From: Enterobacter sp. JUb54
Lineage (GTDB): Bacteria; Pseudomonadota; Gammaproteobacteria; Enterobacterales; Enterobacteriaceae
Direction: 5' to 3'
DNA length: 64,000 bases
Assembly (NCBI RefSeq): GCF_014298075.1
Contig: NZ_CP060418.1
Location: forward strand, 4,898,001 to 4,962,000
Translations under genes and position numbers: made by a program
In this document: one piece after another, positions 27,564 through 36,408 of the stretch
Layout of the letters: each line of letters opens with the position of its first letter
Position numbering within the stretch: position 1 is the stretch's first letter
The notes under the pieces: generated by a model
What the model was told of the DNA's origin: nothing
The model's database searches: none
The model's input: only the letters and a program-made list of their open reading frames with translations

Positions 27564-28106
27564 ATGAAAATAACGACGACAACCCTGATGCTGACAGCCT
27601 TACTGTCCAGTGCTGCGATGAATAGCCTGACGCTTCACGCTGATGCGCTTTCGACCTGGCAACAGGTATTTATTCCGGACCTGGAGCCTTCGCGCGGGGA
27701 ACAAGAATGGGCGCGTCATGAAGGACGGCTGGATATACATGGTGAACTGCTTTCCTCCCCATGTCAGTTGAAGACCAATGAAATCCATCTGCCGCTACCG
27801 GTAGTGACTCTGCGAGGTGAGCGTCGGACCTTGCTCAATCTGGAGCTGACAGGCTGCGGCTATGGCGATCCGCTTATTTCAGTGGCAACGCCGGCGGAAC
27901 AGTCATCGGTGATGATGGTTCACAGCACGTTGTTGACCGGGCAGTCCGGTGGCTTTTTACCTCCGGGGCAAAAGACATCGGCCCTCTCCCGGCTCGTTCT
28001 TCATGGCGGTTCAACCCGTTTAACCTGGTCTCTCAATGATGCTCAGCGGCAGATGCTGACGCCTGCAGCAAAATCGGCGTTACGCCTGCAACTGAATTAC
28101 GAGTAA
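27564..28106 (+). CDS. Fimbrial subunit, minor
   Basis: 180 residues from ATG 27564 (GAGGGAAGG upstream; the frame opens earlier at 27495 inside the chaperone gene). A signal peptide (cleavage near LHADA) is followed by a pilin domain with LDIHGELLSSPCQL, second cysteine LTGCGY and the ending LRLQLNYE. Probably a tip or adaptor subunit. It follows the chaperone by 35 bp; all downstream genes are similarly close. Confidence 0.86.
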   Translation: MKITTTTLMLTALLSSAAMNSLTLHADALSTWQQVFIPDLEPSRGEQEWARHEGRLDIHGELLSSPCQLKTNEIHLPLPVVTLRGERRTLLNLELTGCGYGDPLISVATPAEQSSVMMVHSTLLTGQSGGFLPPGQKTSALSRLVLHGGSTRLTWSLNDAQRQMLTPAAKSALRLQLNYE

Positions 28107-28118
28107 GAGGAACGGAAT

Positions 28119-28661
28119 ATGCGGCGATTATTTTTCTCCCTGGTACTTCAGGTCATGGGCATGTTGTTGGTGGTTGGAGACGGGCGTGCTGATGTGGTCT
28201 TCAACGGCAATCTTCTGGATCGTCCCTGCCATGTCGACACGGCCTCGCTAACTCAGGATGTGACGTTTCGGGAAGCGGCGGCGCCATTATTCTGGATCTG
28301 GCCCGCGAAGGGTTACGAAGAACCGCTGCGAATTGGCCTGGTTAACTGCTACGCCTCCTCGCTTGGCAAGGTTGTTCGCCTGACATTTCGTGGGCCGGGA
28401 GAGACGGATTTACCCGGGTATCTGGCGGTCAGCGGTGTGAACGCGGGGCGCCTCGGCATCGGTATTCTCGATACCGATGGGCGTTCGCTGCTGAAATTGG
28501 GCGATGCCCATCATCAGGGCGCGGGTGATGTCGTGACCGGTAAAACGCTGATGCTGAATTTCAGGGTCTTTACACAGGCGACGCCGGCGGCGATAGCGCA
28601 GAAGAGCGTCGTTCCGGGAGATTACAGCGCAATGGTCACTTTTGAACTGAATTATCAGTAA
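28119..28661 (+). CDS. Fimbrial subunit, minor
   Basis: A 180-residue pilin with signal peptide (cleavage after GDGRA). DVVFNGNLLDRPCHVD begins the mature domain, the disulfide partner is GLVNCYAS, and it ends FELNYQ. Resembles FimF/PapK-like adaptor subunits. It is 12 bp after the preceding subunit, with AGAGGAACGG as ribosome site, and its products should be at the fimbrial tip or base. Confidence 0.87.
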   Translation: MRRLFFSLVLQVMGMLLVVGDGRADVVFNGNLLDRPCHVDTASLTQDVTFREAAAPLFWIWPAKGYEEPLRIGLVNCYASSLGKVVRLTFRGPGETDLPGYLAVSGVNAGRLGIGILDTDGRSLLKLGDAHHQGAGDVVTGKTLMLNFRVFTQATPAAIAQKSVVPGDYSAMVTFELNYQ

Positions 28662-28678
28662 GGAACAAGGAACCGTCC

Positions 28679-29236
28679 ATGGTGTTTGCAACGTCTTGTT
28701 TATCATTCCTGCGACCCGCCGGGCTATTGCTACTCAGCCACGTGTTTACCGTCACGGCGCTAGCGGAAACCTCGGTGTATTTGCATGGCAACCTGGTTAT
28801 TCCGGAGTGCGTCATCAACGGGAATAATTCAGTAGAGGTGAAGTTTGGTGATGTGGATATTCAGTCTTTGCCGGTCTCCCACACGCTCTATGCGCTGACG
28901 CCGTTCTCGGTCCCCATGGACTGCCCTTATACCCTGGGCGTACCAAAGTTAACCGTCGAGGCTCCGGTGGCGTCCGGGGGAATGGCCCGGGATGGCGCCA
29001 TTAAAACATCGCGCGACGGTGAGGGTCTGGTGGTCTATCTGCGTGCTCAGGATGGTATTACGCCCGTGGTGCTTAACGCCGCCACTGGGATGGATATCTC
29101 CCATTCGGTAGTCGGCAGTAGCGGCACGACCCGCACTCTGCGGCTGAATGCCGGTGTCGGGCAGTTGAAAGGGGTGGATAAATTAACGGCCGGCGCCTTT
29201 GCGGCGACCGCCAGTCTGCAGGTTCGTTATGAGTAG
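28679..29236 (+). CDS. Fimbrial subunit, minor (PapG/PapF-adaptor-like)
   Basis: 185 residues with a signal peptide ending TALA. The mature domain ETSVYLHGNLVIPECVING, then NNSVEVKFGDVDIQSL resembles the PapF/PapE-type tip adaptor class more than FimA. The second cysteine is in MDCPYT and the end is SLQVRYE. Probably links the adhesin to the shaft. It is a close relative of the next gene, suggesting an in-operon duplication. Confidence 0.86.
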   Translation: MVFATSCLSFLRPAGLLLLSHVFTVTALAETSVYLHGNLVIPECVINGNNSVEVKFGDVDIQSLPVSHTLYALTPFSVPMDCPYTLGVPKLTVEAPVASGGMARDGAIKTSRDGEGLVVYLRAQDGITPVVLNAATGMDISHSVVGSSGTTRTLRLNAGVGQLKGVDKLTAGAFAATASLQVRYE

Positions 29237-29345
29237 CGCGGGCCAGGAACCTACGCTTCGCGTCGATGACGTAACGCGGGCGCCAAAGGCGGTGCGACCT
29301 GATGGACAGACAGTTAGCCAGAAACCCGAAAGGAGTAACACAGCA

Positions 29346-29873
29346 ATGAGCAGGGGACTGGGGTTAATCATGGCGGTGGTGTGTGCGCTGGCAACGCGTA
29401 GCGCTGCGGCTGAGGATATCGTGGTGAATATTACCGGGGAAATAATAACCCCGCCGTGCGTTATTAATAATGGTGCCGCGATTGAAGTCAATTTCGACAA
29501 TGTATCGGTAACGGATGTGGCGAACGCACGTAATCTCCGAACGTTAACCGTGCCGGTAACCTGTATTTATTATAAGGCGACGCCTTACGTGAAAGTGACG
29601 GGCACGCAGTTAAGCGGGGCGGGGAGTCATGTGCTGCGAACCAATATCACTAATTTTGGTATCGCGTTGTATCAGGGCAATGGCACCGGAGTGCCAATGA
29701 AACTGAATGATAATGGACTTTATCCCGGCTTTCCGCTCCTGGCGGGGCTGTCAGCGGTTAATCAGGCCAGCGGACAATTTACCTTTAGCGCGTTGCCCTA
29801 TCAGCTCGGAAGCCAGTTTCCCGCATCGGGCGCATTTTCAGCGACGGCAAACATGAGCATTACTTATCAGTAA
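29346..29873 (+). CDS. Fimbrial subunit, minor (tip adaptor)
   Basis: 175 residues from ATG 29346 (AAAGGAG upstream; the frame opens at 29199 inside the preceding gene, which is not used). The signal peptide is followed by EDIVVNITGEIITPPCVINNGAAIEVNFDNV, clearly related to the preceding subunit, and ends ANMSITYQ. Mature domain with disulfide pair (PPC and VTC). Adaptor to the adhesin is the likely role. Confidence 0.87.
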   Translation: MSRGLGLIMAVVCALATRSAAAEDIVVNITGEIITPPCVINNGAAIEVNFDNVSVTDVANARNLRTLTVPVTCIYYKATPYVKVTGTQLSGAGSHVLRTNITNFGIALYQGNGTGVPMKLNDNGLYPGFPLLAGLSAVNQASGQFTFSALPYQLGSQFPASGAFSATANMSITYQ

Positions 29874-29959
29874 TGGTGCCTGCGGCAATAAGGCCGCGGT
29901 TAGCTTATATCGATGACGGTTCCGGTGTGCGGGAGCCGCGACGGACTACAGGAGTTTAT

Positions 29960-30946
29960 ATGAAGGGCTTGATAAACAAAAAAGCGCTGAGCTTCGCTGG
30001 GGCGTGTTGTCTTTTTTTTACGGCTGCCAGTGGGCATGGTGCCGTTTATATTCAGGCCACGTTATCTCCAAATATCGGCATCACCTCAACTAATGTCAGC
30101 AATGGTATCGGGCAAACGACGCTGGATTTTCGCAGCCCGGCCGGCTCGCGAGGCTATGTTCCCTGGGTGAGTACCTCAGGTGTTCAAACCTATAAATATA
30201 TTCGTGCGTTTTCGGTATTTGAAAGCAAGGTCGTGATGAAAAACAAGTCAACCGGGCAGAGCTTTAGCGTCCCGGTAACCTGCCCGGCCTGCCATGCAGC
30301 ATCCTCTGCGGGATTTTTGTCTGCGGGCGGTCTCGTTAGCTTTCCTATGACCCACGGTTCATATCTGGGGCAGACTCATATTTTCGCGGCTTCTGCCTCA
30401 GTCACCTCCCGGATACTGGTGTCACTACTTGATAGCCGCATCCCGGCCGGAAGCTATGAAGGAACCATTATGGGGAGCGTGGGGCAGCTGGCGGAGTCCT
30501 ATTCCGGCGAATATCTTAACTATGCGTCATCAATAATAAGTGTTGGTGTAAGAACCGGGATCGCCACGGTGGTGGCAATGAAGTTTGATATTGTTATTCC
30601 CGAATATACCATCTGCACCACCAACAGCCCGCTGACGATTAACCACGGTCCGTTGACGCCAGACCAGGTTGCGGGAAGTGTGAAGACGCAAACGCTGTCA
30701 ATTGCCTGCACCGGGAAGGCGACGATCAAGCTGTCGATGAGTACCCCCCGGCCGCGGGTCGGTAACGGAGTCAACAGCCATATCCGGATGTCCGCTGATA
30801 ACATCAACTGGGCTGAAACCTCAAATACGACGCTGGGTAGCCGGGGTACGCAGATGATCTATCTTTCTTCGACGCTGGAAACGTCCGGGACGATGGTGCC
30901 TCAAAGCCTGCAGGGGAGCACTGTTATAACCATGAATTATCAATAG
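29960..30946 (+). CDS. Putative two-domain fimbrial tip adhesin
   Basis: 328 residues from ATG 29960 (CAGGAG upstream). About twice the size of a pilin: an N-terminal domain (about 30-200) of unknown fold starting after HGAVYIQATLSP, and a C-terminal pilin domain (about 210-328) with EYTICTTNSPLTINHGPL and the ending TVITMNYQ. A two-domain last gene in an operon is the usual place for the receptor-binding adhesin. Two cysteines in TCPACHA form a close CxxC pair, which is unusual. The receptor is unknown. Confidence 0.85.
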   Translation: MKGLINKKALSFAGACCLFFTAASGHGAVYIQATLSPNIGITSTNVSNGIGQTTLDFRSPAGSRGYVPWVSTSGVQTYKYIRAFSVFESKVVMKNKSTGQSFSVPVTCPACHAASSAGFLSAGGLVSFPMTHGSYLGQTHIFAASASVTSRILVSLLDSRIPAGSYEGTIMGSVGQLAESYSGEYLNYASSIISVGVRTGIATVVAMKFDIVIPEYTICTTNSPLTINHGPLTPDQVAGSVKTQTLSIACTGKATIKLSMSTPRPRVGNGVNSHIRMSADNINWAETSNTTLGSRGTQMIYLSSTLETSGTMVPQSLQGSTVITMNYQ

Positions 30947-31120
30947 GTCGTTAAGGTATTGCGGTATTTATATTTAACCTGAAGATATTGTCTGCGCAAT
31001 AAATTAAACGTTTTCATCTTACAGAAATCTTGATATGATTTTATACGATGTGTCTTTTTCTTCAGGGATAAAGTGTATACCACTTTAAAATCAATAATAA
31101 AATCCACCCCAGGTATCTTC

Positions 31121-31145
31121 AGGCCGTAATTTACGGCCTTTTTTT
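31121..31145 (+). terminator. Rho-independent terminator after the fimbrial operon
   Basis: AGGCCGT (31121-31127) and ACGGCCT (31133-31139) with a short AATTT loop, followed by a run of seven T. A classical terminator placed between the adhesin and the convergent FidL-like gene. Confidence 0.93.
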
Positions 31146-31178
31146 CGTGGTTTTTTTGTCGTATTACCGGTTGTTGTG

Positions 31179-31652
31179 TTATTTGTCGCGGCAATAGAAT
31201 ATTGGTATATTATATAAAGATATTATTTTATTATGATACCTGTCTTCCTGAATTTTAATGGTCAGGTTTTTCTCTGGCTCATAGAAAAAAGCCGGGAGAT
31301 GATGGTTAACGTTGCTGCCCTGGCTTTCATCGGGACTGAAATTTTCGATGTTATGGCTTTGAAGGACGTAAATACTATCTGATTTGTTGTATGAAAAATA
31401 AATCGCCCGGCTGATCTGGTACTGCTTTTCACCTTCCGTCGCCAGGCCACTGATGCTTATCTCGCCTTTGTTTTTACTTAACGTGAAAACATAGTTGGCA
31501 TTCAGTCGGAAATCGTCATGGATCACGGTGTTTTGACTTTGACATGAGATCGTTTCATCACCAGAAATACCAGTATTGTACTGTAAGAGTAAATAAACGC
31601 CGCCAGCCAGTATCGCAATGAAACAGACAAGGTAGATGATTTTATTTTTCAT
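31179..31652 (-). CDS. FidL-like membrane protein (copy 2)
   Basis: A 157-residue paralogue of the protein at 20798-21277. The N-terminal membrane anchor (about residues 5-23) is followed by a periplasmic domain with CQSQNTVIHDDFRLNANYVF, then SKNKGEISISGLA and a C-terminal IFYC. The stop is reached just beyond the terminator of the fimbrial operon. Its ATG overlaps the MarT-like gene's stop (31649-31652), exactly as in copy 1. Partner of the adjacent regulator by analogy with Salmonella fidL-marT. Confidence 0.75.
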   Translation of the reverse strand: MKNKIIYLVCFIAILAGGVYLLLQYNTGISGDETISCQSQNTVIHDDFRLNANYVFTLSKNKGEISISGLATEGEKQYQISRAIYFSYNKSDSIYVLQSHNIENFSPDESQGSNVNHHLPAFFYEPEKNLTIKIQEDRYHNKIISLYNIPIFYCRDK

Positions 31653-32563
31653 TGGGGCTCCTTCATCTTTTTCATGATGCTAACAGAACGGCAGTCCTGC
31701 TCTTTGCTGGTATAACGGGAGCAGTAAATGATGTTTAGCTGCGAGTTCATCGGCGAAGTGGCAAGAAAAAGAGTTGAATCACTCTGACATGACAGGCCAG
31801 CTTCTTGCAGTAACTCTTGAGCCTCAGCGTCGGTGTATTTTACCTTCTTGCTGTAAATATGACACGGAGTGGTATCCAGGCTGATATAGTTTGCAAAGGC
31901 CAGCGCTGGTTTATGCGTGATGTGATAAAACAAGGCAATGGCAATGACAGGAATAAGAACCAATGCGATATATTTCAGCGGCAGTTTAGGTCGTTTTCCC
32001 TGAGCCTGGTTGGGAGCGTCGAGGATGTAAGAGGGCGTGATTTTGGCTGGGGGGATTTTATTTTCAAGCTGCGCCCTGGTGCCTGGGCTTTCTACATTAT
32101 CGACCCCGGATCCATCAGCAGGTTGGGCACTAACGTTGGCCGTTGTCTGGCTATTTTCAGCGTCTGTTGTTACCAGTTGCAGGCCGCTCTGCGACGATTC
32201 ATCATTGCTGTATGTTACCTCAATGTGAATACTACCATTAAGTTTGAGACCATACCGTGGAACGGTATCAATAATATCCTCTAAGCCCAATTTGGCCAGG
32301 CTTCTTCGGAGGTGCAAAATGCTCTGGTAGTAAGTATTAGCATTAATACTCGCGTGACGTTTTGGTCCCCAGCCACAAAGGATCAGTTCTTGCTGGGAGA
32401 CAATCCGGCCATTAGCATCTAATAATTTTTTAAAACAGAGACTTGCCGGTACCTGTAATCTGATTTTTTTGCCACTATGAATATCGACCAGTTCCCTTTG
32501 TGAAGGGATGAACTCGACTTGAGTACCGATGATAAATCTTTTGTTTTTATCGATATTGTTCAT
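31649..32563 (-). CDS. MarT/CadC-like transmembrane transcriptional regulator (copy 2)
   Basis: A 304-residue paralogue of the 21274-22206 protein. The N-terminal winged helix (LRRSLAKLGLEDIIDTVPRYGLKL) is followed by a linker, one membrane segment (about 197-213) and a periplasmic domain with the same four cysteines (PCHIY, LSCQS, IYCSR, DCRSV). Same ToxR-like architecture. Here the pair is downstream of and convergent with the fimbrial operon, so any action on the operon promoter would be in trans over 10 kb. Copies 1 and 2 together make the locus flanked on both sides by a regulator pair. Confidence 0.85.
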   Translation of the reverse strand: MNNIDKNKRFIIGTQVEFIPSQRELVDIHSGKKIRLQVPASLCFKKLLDANGRIVSQQELILCGWGPKRHASINANTYYQSILHLRRSLAKLGLEDIIDTVPRYGLKLNGSIHIEVTYSNDESSQSGLQLVTTDAENSQTTANVSAQPADGSGVDNVESPGTRAQLENKIPPAKITPSYILDAPNQAQGKRPKLPLKYIALVLIPVIAIALFYHITHKPALAFANYISLDTTPCHIYSKKVKYTDAEAQELLQEAGLSCQSDSTLFLATSPMNSQLNIIYCSRYTSKEQDCRSVSIMKKMKEPQ

Positions 32564-32947
32564 CTTAGGAAAATAGTCACAGGTAGAGTGGTTGCGGCAA
32601 ACATGTTATTAGTGAGTCTAATTACATATAGTGATACAAATTGCCATACTAGTGTAGAGAAAAATTCAGCCACTGACAAATGAGATTTTTCTGACGCGAT
32701 ATTTAAACACAGGTGATCAACTGTGTTGCTTTATTATGTCCGCGATCTGTCTTCAATGTTATTTGGTAGTATATTCAGTGTGAATATTTTTAAACGATGG
32801 AAATAAAATCGCGTTTATTCAAAGGATGATGCGGACACATCATAAATACGATAAGGCTCTGACGGACAAATGCCGCCCGGAATCGCGGGTACAGTAACCA
32901 TGCCGCTGCCCATGGTGGGCAGCACTTGTTAACCCACGGGAGCTTCT
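32564..32947. promoter_or_regulatory. Upstream region of MarT-like copy 2 and leader of the VOC gene
   Basis: AT-rich up to about 32820, then a GC-richer leader (element B, separately listed) directly before the VOC gene. No open reading frame of interest on the plus strand. Confidence 0.5.
32855..32947 (+). ncRNA. Candidate structured leader (element B) of the VOC gene
   Basis: Within the 5' leader, CCCG (32876-32879)/CGGG (32886-32889) forms one hairpin and CTGCCC (32906-32911)/GGGCAG (32917-32922) another, 6 bp with a 5-base loop. GCTC (32856-32859) can pair with GAGC (32940-32943), which overlaps the probable ribosome site (GGGAG) of the downstream gene, so folding could hide it. It is similar in order and spacing to element A at 20641-20740. 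Riboswitch or thermosensor-like behaviour is inferred only. Confidence 0.4.
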
Positions 32948-33337
32948 ATGATCTTCAGCCACATGCGTATTGCCCGACCGGTCAGCGACCTTGAGCACGC
33001 CTGTGCGATGTACAGCCAGGGACTGGGACTGGAGCGCATTGCCGATTTCGCCGATCATGACGGCTTCAGTGGAATTATGCTGGGCCATTCGACGCTGCCC
33101 TGGCACCTTGAATTCACCATCTGTCACCGGCACCCGGTGCAGCCTGGCCCGACGAATGAGGATTTACTGGTTCTCTATTACCCCGACAAGCCCGACTGGG
33201 AGCACGCTTGCGCCCGAATGGTGACGGCTGGCTTTCGCGTGGTATCAGCGTTTAACCCGTACTGGGACGTGAACGGGCAAACATTCGTCGATGCCGACGG
33301 TTACCGGGTGGTGCTGCAGAACCGGCGCTGGGCATAG
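32948..33337 (+). CDS. VOC-superfamily protein (glyoxalase/YycE-like)
   Basis: A 129-residue protein with two beta-alpha-beta-beta-beta modules of the vicinal-oxygen-chelate fold (glyoxalase I/bleomycin resistance). Starts MIFSHMRIARPVSDLEHACAMY; ends NGQTFVDADGYRVVLQNRRW with the DPDGY-like signature (DADGY). These proteins bind metals or small molecules; the substrate is not recognisable. ATG 32948 is 5 bases after GGGAG of the structured leader. It stands alone. Confidence 0.87.
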   Translation: MIFSHMRIARPVSDLEHACAMYSQGLGLERIADFADHDGFSGIMLGHSTLPWHLEFTICHRHPVQPGPTNEDLLVLYYPDKPDWEHACARMVTAGFRVVSAFNPYWDVNGQTFVDADGYRVVLQNRRWA

Positions 33338-33821
33338 CGTTCACGCGCGAAAATTTACACACTCCCTCTCAGGCATTGCAAAAATTCGGTGCTGTTGGTC
33401 CGGCTTCGACCCGCCTCCCTCAGTGCCGTCATCCTACCGGCCAGCTAAGATCACAACTTATCGATACTTCCTAACATCGCGGCGACCAACCTGGTATTTC
33501 CCCTACTTTTTATCGCGTTATCCTGCCTTTCTGCACGTGACATCAATACGATAATCTAATCATTTAACTCATTGTTTATAATCGAATAATCCTTTCATTT
33601 ATTTTCATTTGAGAAGTCAATCACATTTTGACTTTGGCCAACTTAAAATCTATAAAAGTAGACGTTTGTCGAGTTTTCATCTAAAAGATTGGGGTGAGGG
33701 GCTAGACAAAACCAGAATCTGGTTATCAAATAGTTAAAAAATATTATACCTCATGTTAATTACTGGCCGGATGTATACATAGTCAATATGTTTTCTGCGG
33801 CGCACCTTATCTGGAGAAGTT
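33338..33821. promoter_or_regulatory. Upstream region of the peptide transporter
   Basis: 484 bp without a convincing gene. AT-rich from about 33560, likely to hold the transporter promoter. Short open frames near 33400 look like chance. I did not locate a definite promoter. Confidence 0.45.
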
Positions 33822-35375
33822 ATGCATTCCTCTGTGAATAAAAATGAAAGCCGGACCTTCTTTGGTCATCCTTATCCTCTGGGTTCGTTATTTTTTACTG
33901 AAATGTGGGAGCGTTTCTCGTTTTACGGGATTCGCCCATTATTAATCCTGTTTATGGCCGCCACCGTGTATGACGGCGGAATGGGGCTGGCGCGTGAGAA
34001 CGCCTCGGCGATCGTCGGTATCTTTGCCGGCAGTATGTACCTGGCGGCGTTGCCGGGCGGCTGGCTGGCGGATAACTGGCTGGGCCAGCAGAAGGCAGTC
34101 TGGTATGGATCGATTCTGATCGCGCTGGGTCACCTGTCGATCGCCCTGTCTGCCTTTATGGGCGACAATCTGTTTTTCATCGGGTTGATGTTCATCGTGC
34201 TGGGGTCGGGCCTGTTTAAGACCTGTATCTCGGTGATGGTGGGCACGCTGTACAAGAAAGGTGACGCCCGTCGTGACGGTGGGTTTTCGCTGTTCTATAT
34301 GGGCATCAACATGGGGTCGTTTATCGCTCCGTTGATCTCCGGCTGGCTGATCAAATCGCACGGCTGGCACTGGGGCTTTGGCATCGGTGGTCTCGGGATG
34401 CTGGTCGCGTTGGTTATCTTCCGCGTCTTCGCGGTACCGGCGATGAAGCGTTATGACAGCGAAGTGGGTCTCGATTCGACCTGGAACAGCCCGGTGGCGA
34501 AGAAAAACGGCGTCGGCGCATGGCTGCTGGCGCTGGCGGTTGGCGCGGCGGTGATCATCACGCTGATTGCTCAGGGCGTGATTGTGGTAAACCCTGTCGC
34601 GGTCGCCAGCATGCTGGTGTACGTGATTGCCGCTTCGGTGGTGCTGTACTTTATCTACCTTTTCATGTTTGCCGGACTGAGCCGTAAAGAGCGCGCGCGC
34701 TTGCTGGTGTGCTTTATTCTGCTGGTCTCTGCCGCCTTCTTCTGGTCGGCATTTGAACAGAAGCCAACTTCATTTAACCTGTTTGCCAATGACTACACCA
34801 ACCGCATGATCGGCGACTTTGAGATCCCGGCGGTCTGGTTCCAGTCGGTCAATGCGCTGTTTATCATTCTGCTGGCGCCGGTCTTCAGCTGGGCGTGGCC
34901 GGCTATGGCGCGTAAAGGCGTCCGCCCGAGCAGCATCACCAAGTTCGTTATCGGTATTCTCTGTGCGGCTGCGGGCTTTGGCCTGATGATGCTGGCGGCC
35001 CAGCATGTGCTGAGCAATGACGGGGCTGGCGTATCACCGTTCTGGCTGGTGGGCAGTATTCTGATGCTGACCCTCGGCGAACTGTGCCTGAGCCCGATTG
35101 GTCTGGCGACCATGACGCTGCTGGCGCCGGAAAGAATGCGCGGCCAGATGATGGGTCTGTGGTTCTGCGCCAGCGCGCTGGGTAACCTTGCGGCAGGCCT
35201 GATTGGCGGTCACGTTAAAGCGGACCAGTTGGATATGCTGCCGGATCTCTTCGCCCGCTGCTCGATTGCGCTGCTTATCTGCGCCGCCGTGCTCTGCGTG
35301 CTGATCGTCCCGGTGCGTCGTATGCTGGAAAACACCCGCAACGACAGCGCTCAGAAGTCAGTCTCTAACGCCTGA
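33822..35375 (+). CDS. POT-family proton-dependent oligopeptide transporter
   Basis: A 517-residue inner-membrane transporter with about 14 membrane segments. The N-terminal POT signature FFTEMWERFSFYGIRPLLILF (ExxERFxYG) couples peptide uptake to protons. Other POT family blocks (FSLFYMGINMGSFIAP, and FWSAFEQKPTSFNLF) are present. It imports di- and tripeptides. Length is typical of the Dtp proteins (about 490-520). ATG follows GGAGAAG. Paralogue exact identity (DtpA, B, C or D) is not assigned. Convergent with the SDR gene downstream. Confidence 0.94.
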   Translation: MHSSVNKNESRTFFGHPYPLGSLFFTEMWERFSFYGIRPLLILFMAATVYDGGMGLARENASAIVGIFAGSMYLAALPGGWLADNWLGQQKAVWYGSILIALGHLSIALSAFMGDNLFFIGLMFIVLGSGLFKTCISVMVGTLYKKGDARRDGGFSLFYMGINMGSFIAPLISGWLIKSHGWHWGFGIGGLGMLVALVIFRVFAVPAMKRYDSEVGLDSTWNSPVAKKNGVGAWLLALAVGAAVIITLIAQGVIVVNPVAVASMLVYVIAASVVLYFIYLFMFAGLSRKERARLLVCFILLVSAAFFWSAFEQKPTSFNLFANDYTNRMIGDFEIPAVWFQSVNALFIILLAPVFSWAWPAMARKGVRPSSITKFVIGILCAAAGFGLMMLAAQHVLSNDGAGVSPFWLVGSILMLTLGELCLSPIGLATMTLLAPERMRGQMMGLWFCASALGNLAAGLIGGHVKADQLDMLPDLFARCSIALLICAAVLCVLIVPVRRMLENTRNDSAQKSVSNA

Positions 35376-35397
35376 CGGCAGCGGAGAAACGAGGTAC

Positions 35398-35426
35398 AGC
35401 GGGCCGCCTGATTAAGACGGCCCGCT
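35398..35426. terminator. Hairpin between convergent POT and SDR genes
   Basis: Perfect 9-bp stem AGCGGGCCG (35398-35406) and CGGCCCGCT (35418-35426) with an 11-base loop. Lacks a U-tract but lies exactly between two converging genes, so it likely acts as a bidirectional transcription block. Confidence 0.65.
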
Positions 35427-35433
35427 TCGGACA

Positions 35434-36213
35434 TTAACGGTAAACAATCCCGCCATCGATCAGGATCGACTGACCGGTAATATAATCGGAATCCGGGCCA
35501 GCCAGGTACGAGACCAGGCTTGCCACATCGTCCGGCGTTTCTGCGCGACCGAGTGCGATACCTTCAACATATTTTTTATAGGTCTCACCGACCGGCGCAC
35601 CGGTAATGTCGGAGAAACGTTTATCGATTTCGGTCCACATGCCGGTACCGACAATCCCCGGGCAGTAGGCGTTTACGGTGATCCCACGGCTGGCGTACTC
35701 TTTCGCCGCCGCCTGAGTCAGGGCGCGAACAGCAAATTTGGTGGCGGAATAGATCCCCAGCATAGCGAAACCGTCATGTCCGGCAATCGAGCAGGCATTG
35801 ATAATTTTGCCGTTCTGCTTGCGGTCGATAAATTTTTTCGCCGCGGCCTGGATGCCCCATAAGGTTCCCTGAACGTTGATGCGCATGATCTGATCGACCT
35901 CGTCAGGTATCACGTCGGCGATCGCCTGCACCTGTGCAATGCCCGCGTTGTTGACGATAATATCAAAGCCGCCCAGCTCCTTTTCCGCCTGGTCAACGGC
36001 GGCATATACCTGGTCGCGATCGGCAATATTGGCGACGAACGTCGCGGCCTTACGACCCAGGGCCTCAATCTCTGCGGCTACTGCCGCAATCCCTTCCGGC
36101 TTCACGTCGACAAGCATCAACGACGCACCTTCTTTGGCCAGACGTAAAGCAATACCGCGGCCAATGCCCTGACCTGCGCCGGTCACTAAAGCAACTTTAT
36201 TTTCGATAGCCAT
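35434..36213 (-). CDS. Short-chain dehydrogenase, acetoin/diacetyl reductase-like (BudC-related)
   Basis: A 259-residue classical SDR. NAD-binding [20 protein letters not shown] (IVNNAGIA), catalytic Ser-Tyr-Lys ([21 protein letters not shown]) and the C-terminal [12 protein letters not shown]. Strong overall resemblance to the (S)-acetoin-forming diacetyl reductase/meso-2,3-butanediol dehydrogenase of Klebsiella, including [13 protein letters not shown]. It is not the canonical budC, which lies with budAB; it is likely a paralogue. ATG 36213 follows GGTGAG; a longer frame (36282) has no ribosome site. Divergent from the LAL regulator next door, which probably controls it. Confidence 0.9.
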   Translation of the reverse strand: MAIENKVALVTGAGQGIGRGIALRLAKEGASLMLVDVKPEGIAAVAAEIEALGRKAATFVANIADRDQVYAAVDQAEKELGGFDIIVNNAGIAQVQAIADVIPDEVDQIMRINVQGTLWGIQAAAKKFIDRKQNGKIINACSIAGHDGFAMLGIYSATKFAVRALTQAAAKEYASRGITVNAYCPGIVGTGMWTEIDKRFSDITGAPVGETYKKYVEGIALGRAETPDDVASLVSYLAGPDSDYITGQSILIDGGIVYR

Positions 36214-36347
36214 TTCTGTACTCACCTTGTACTGATTAAGAGATGATGGATGCCGGATGGGAAAGGCTGGCCGCACGAACAAGCTGGCCTGACGTACCGC
36301 CCATCGGTGGCAGAAGATAAAACTACTTTATAGGTATGGATAAACAT

Positions 36348-36378
36348 GGCCTACCCCCCGGTTGGGGGGGATAATGGC
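36348..36378. promoter_or_regulatory. C-run/G-run palindrome between divergent SDR and LAL regulator
   Basis: CCCCCC (36354-36359), a short GGTT, then GGGGGGG (36364-36370) and ATAATGG. An unusual G/C palindrome within the 195-bp divergent region. MalT-type (LAL) regulators bind G-rich boxes (GGGGA-type), so this could be the operator for the adjacent regulator. Inference. Confidence 0.45.
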
Positions 36379-36408
36379 CGGCGTACGGGATGAAGAGGTC
36401 ATGGCGCT

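Noticed and set aside
35434-36213. SDR gene as canonical budC of the budABC operon
   Set aside because: No budA or budB neighbours, and the sequence differs at many positions from the budC product as I recall it; kept as a paralogue.
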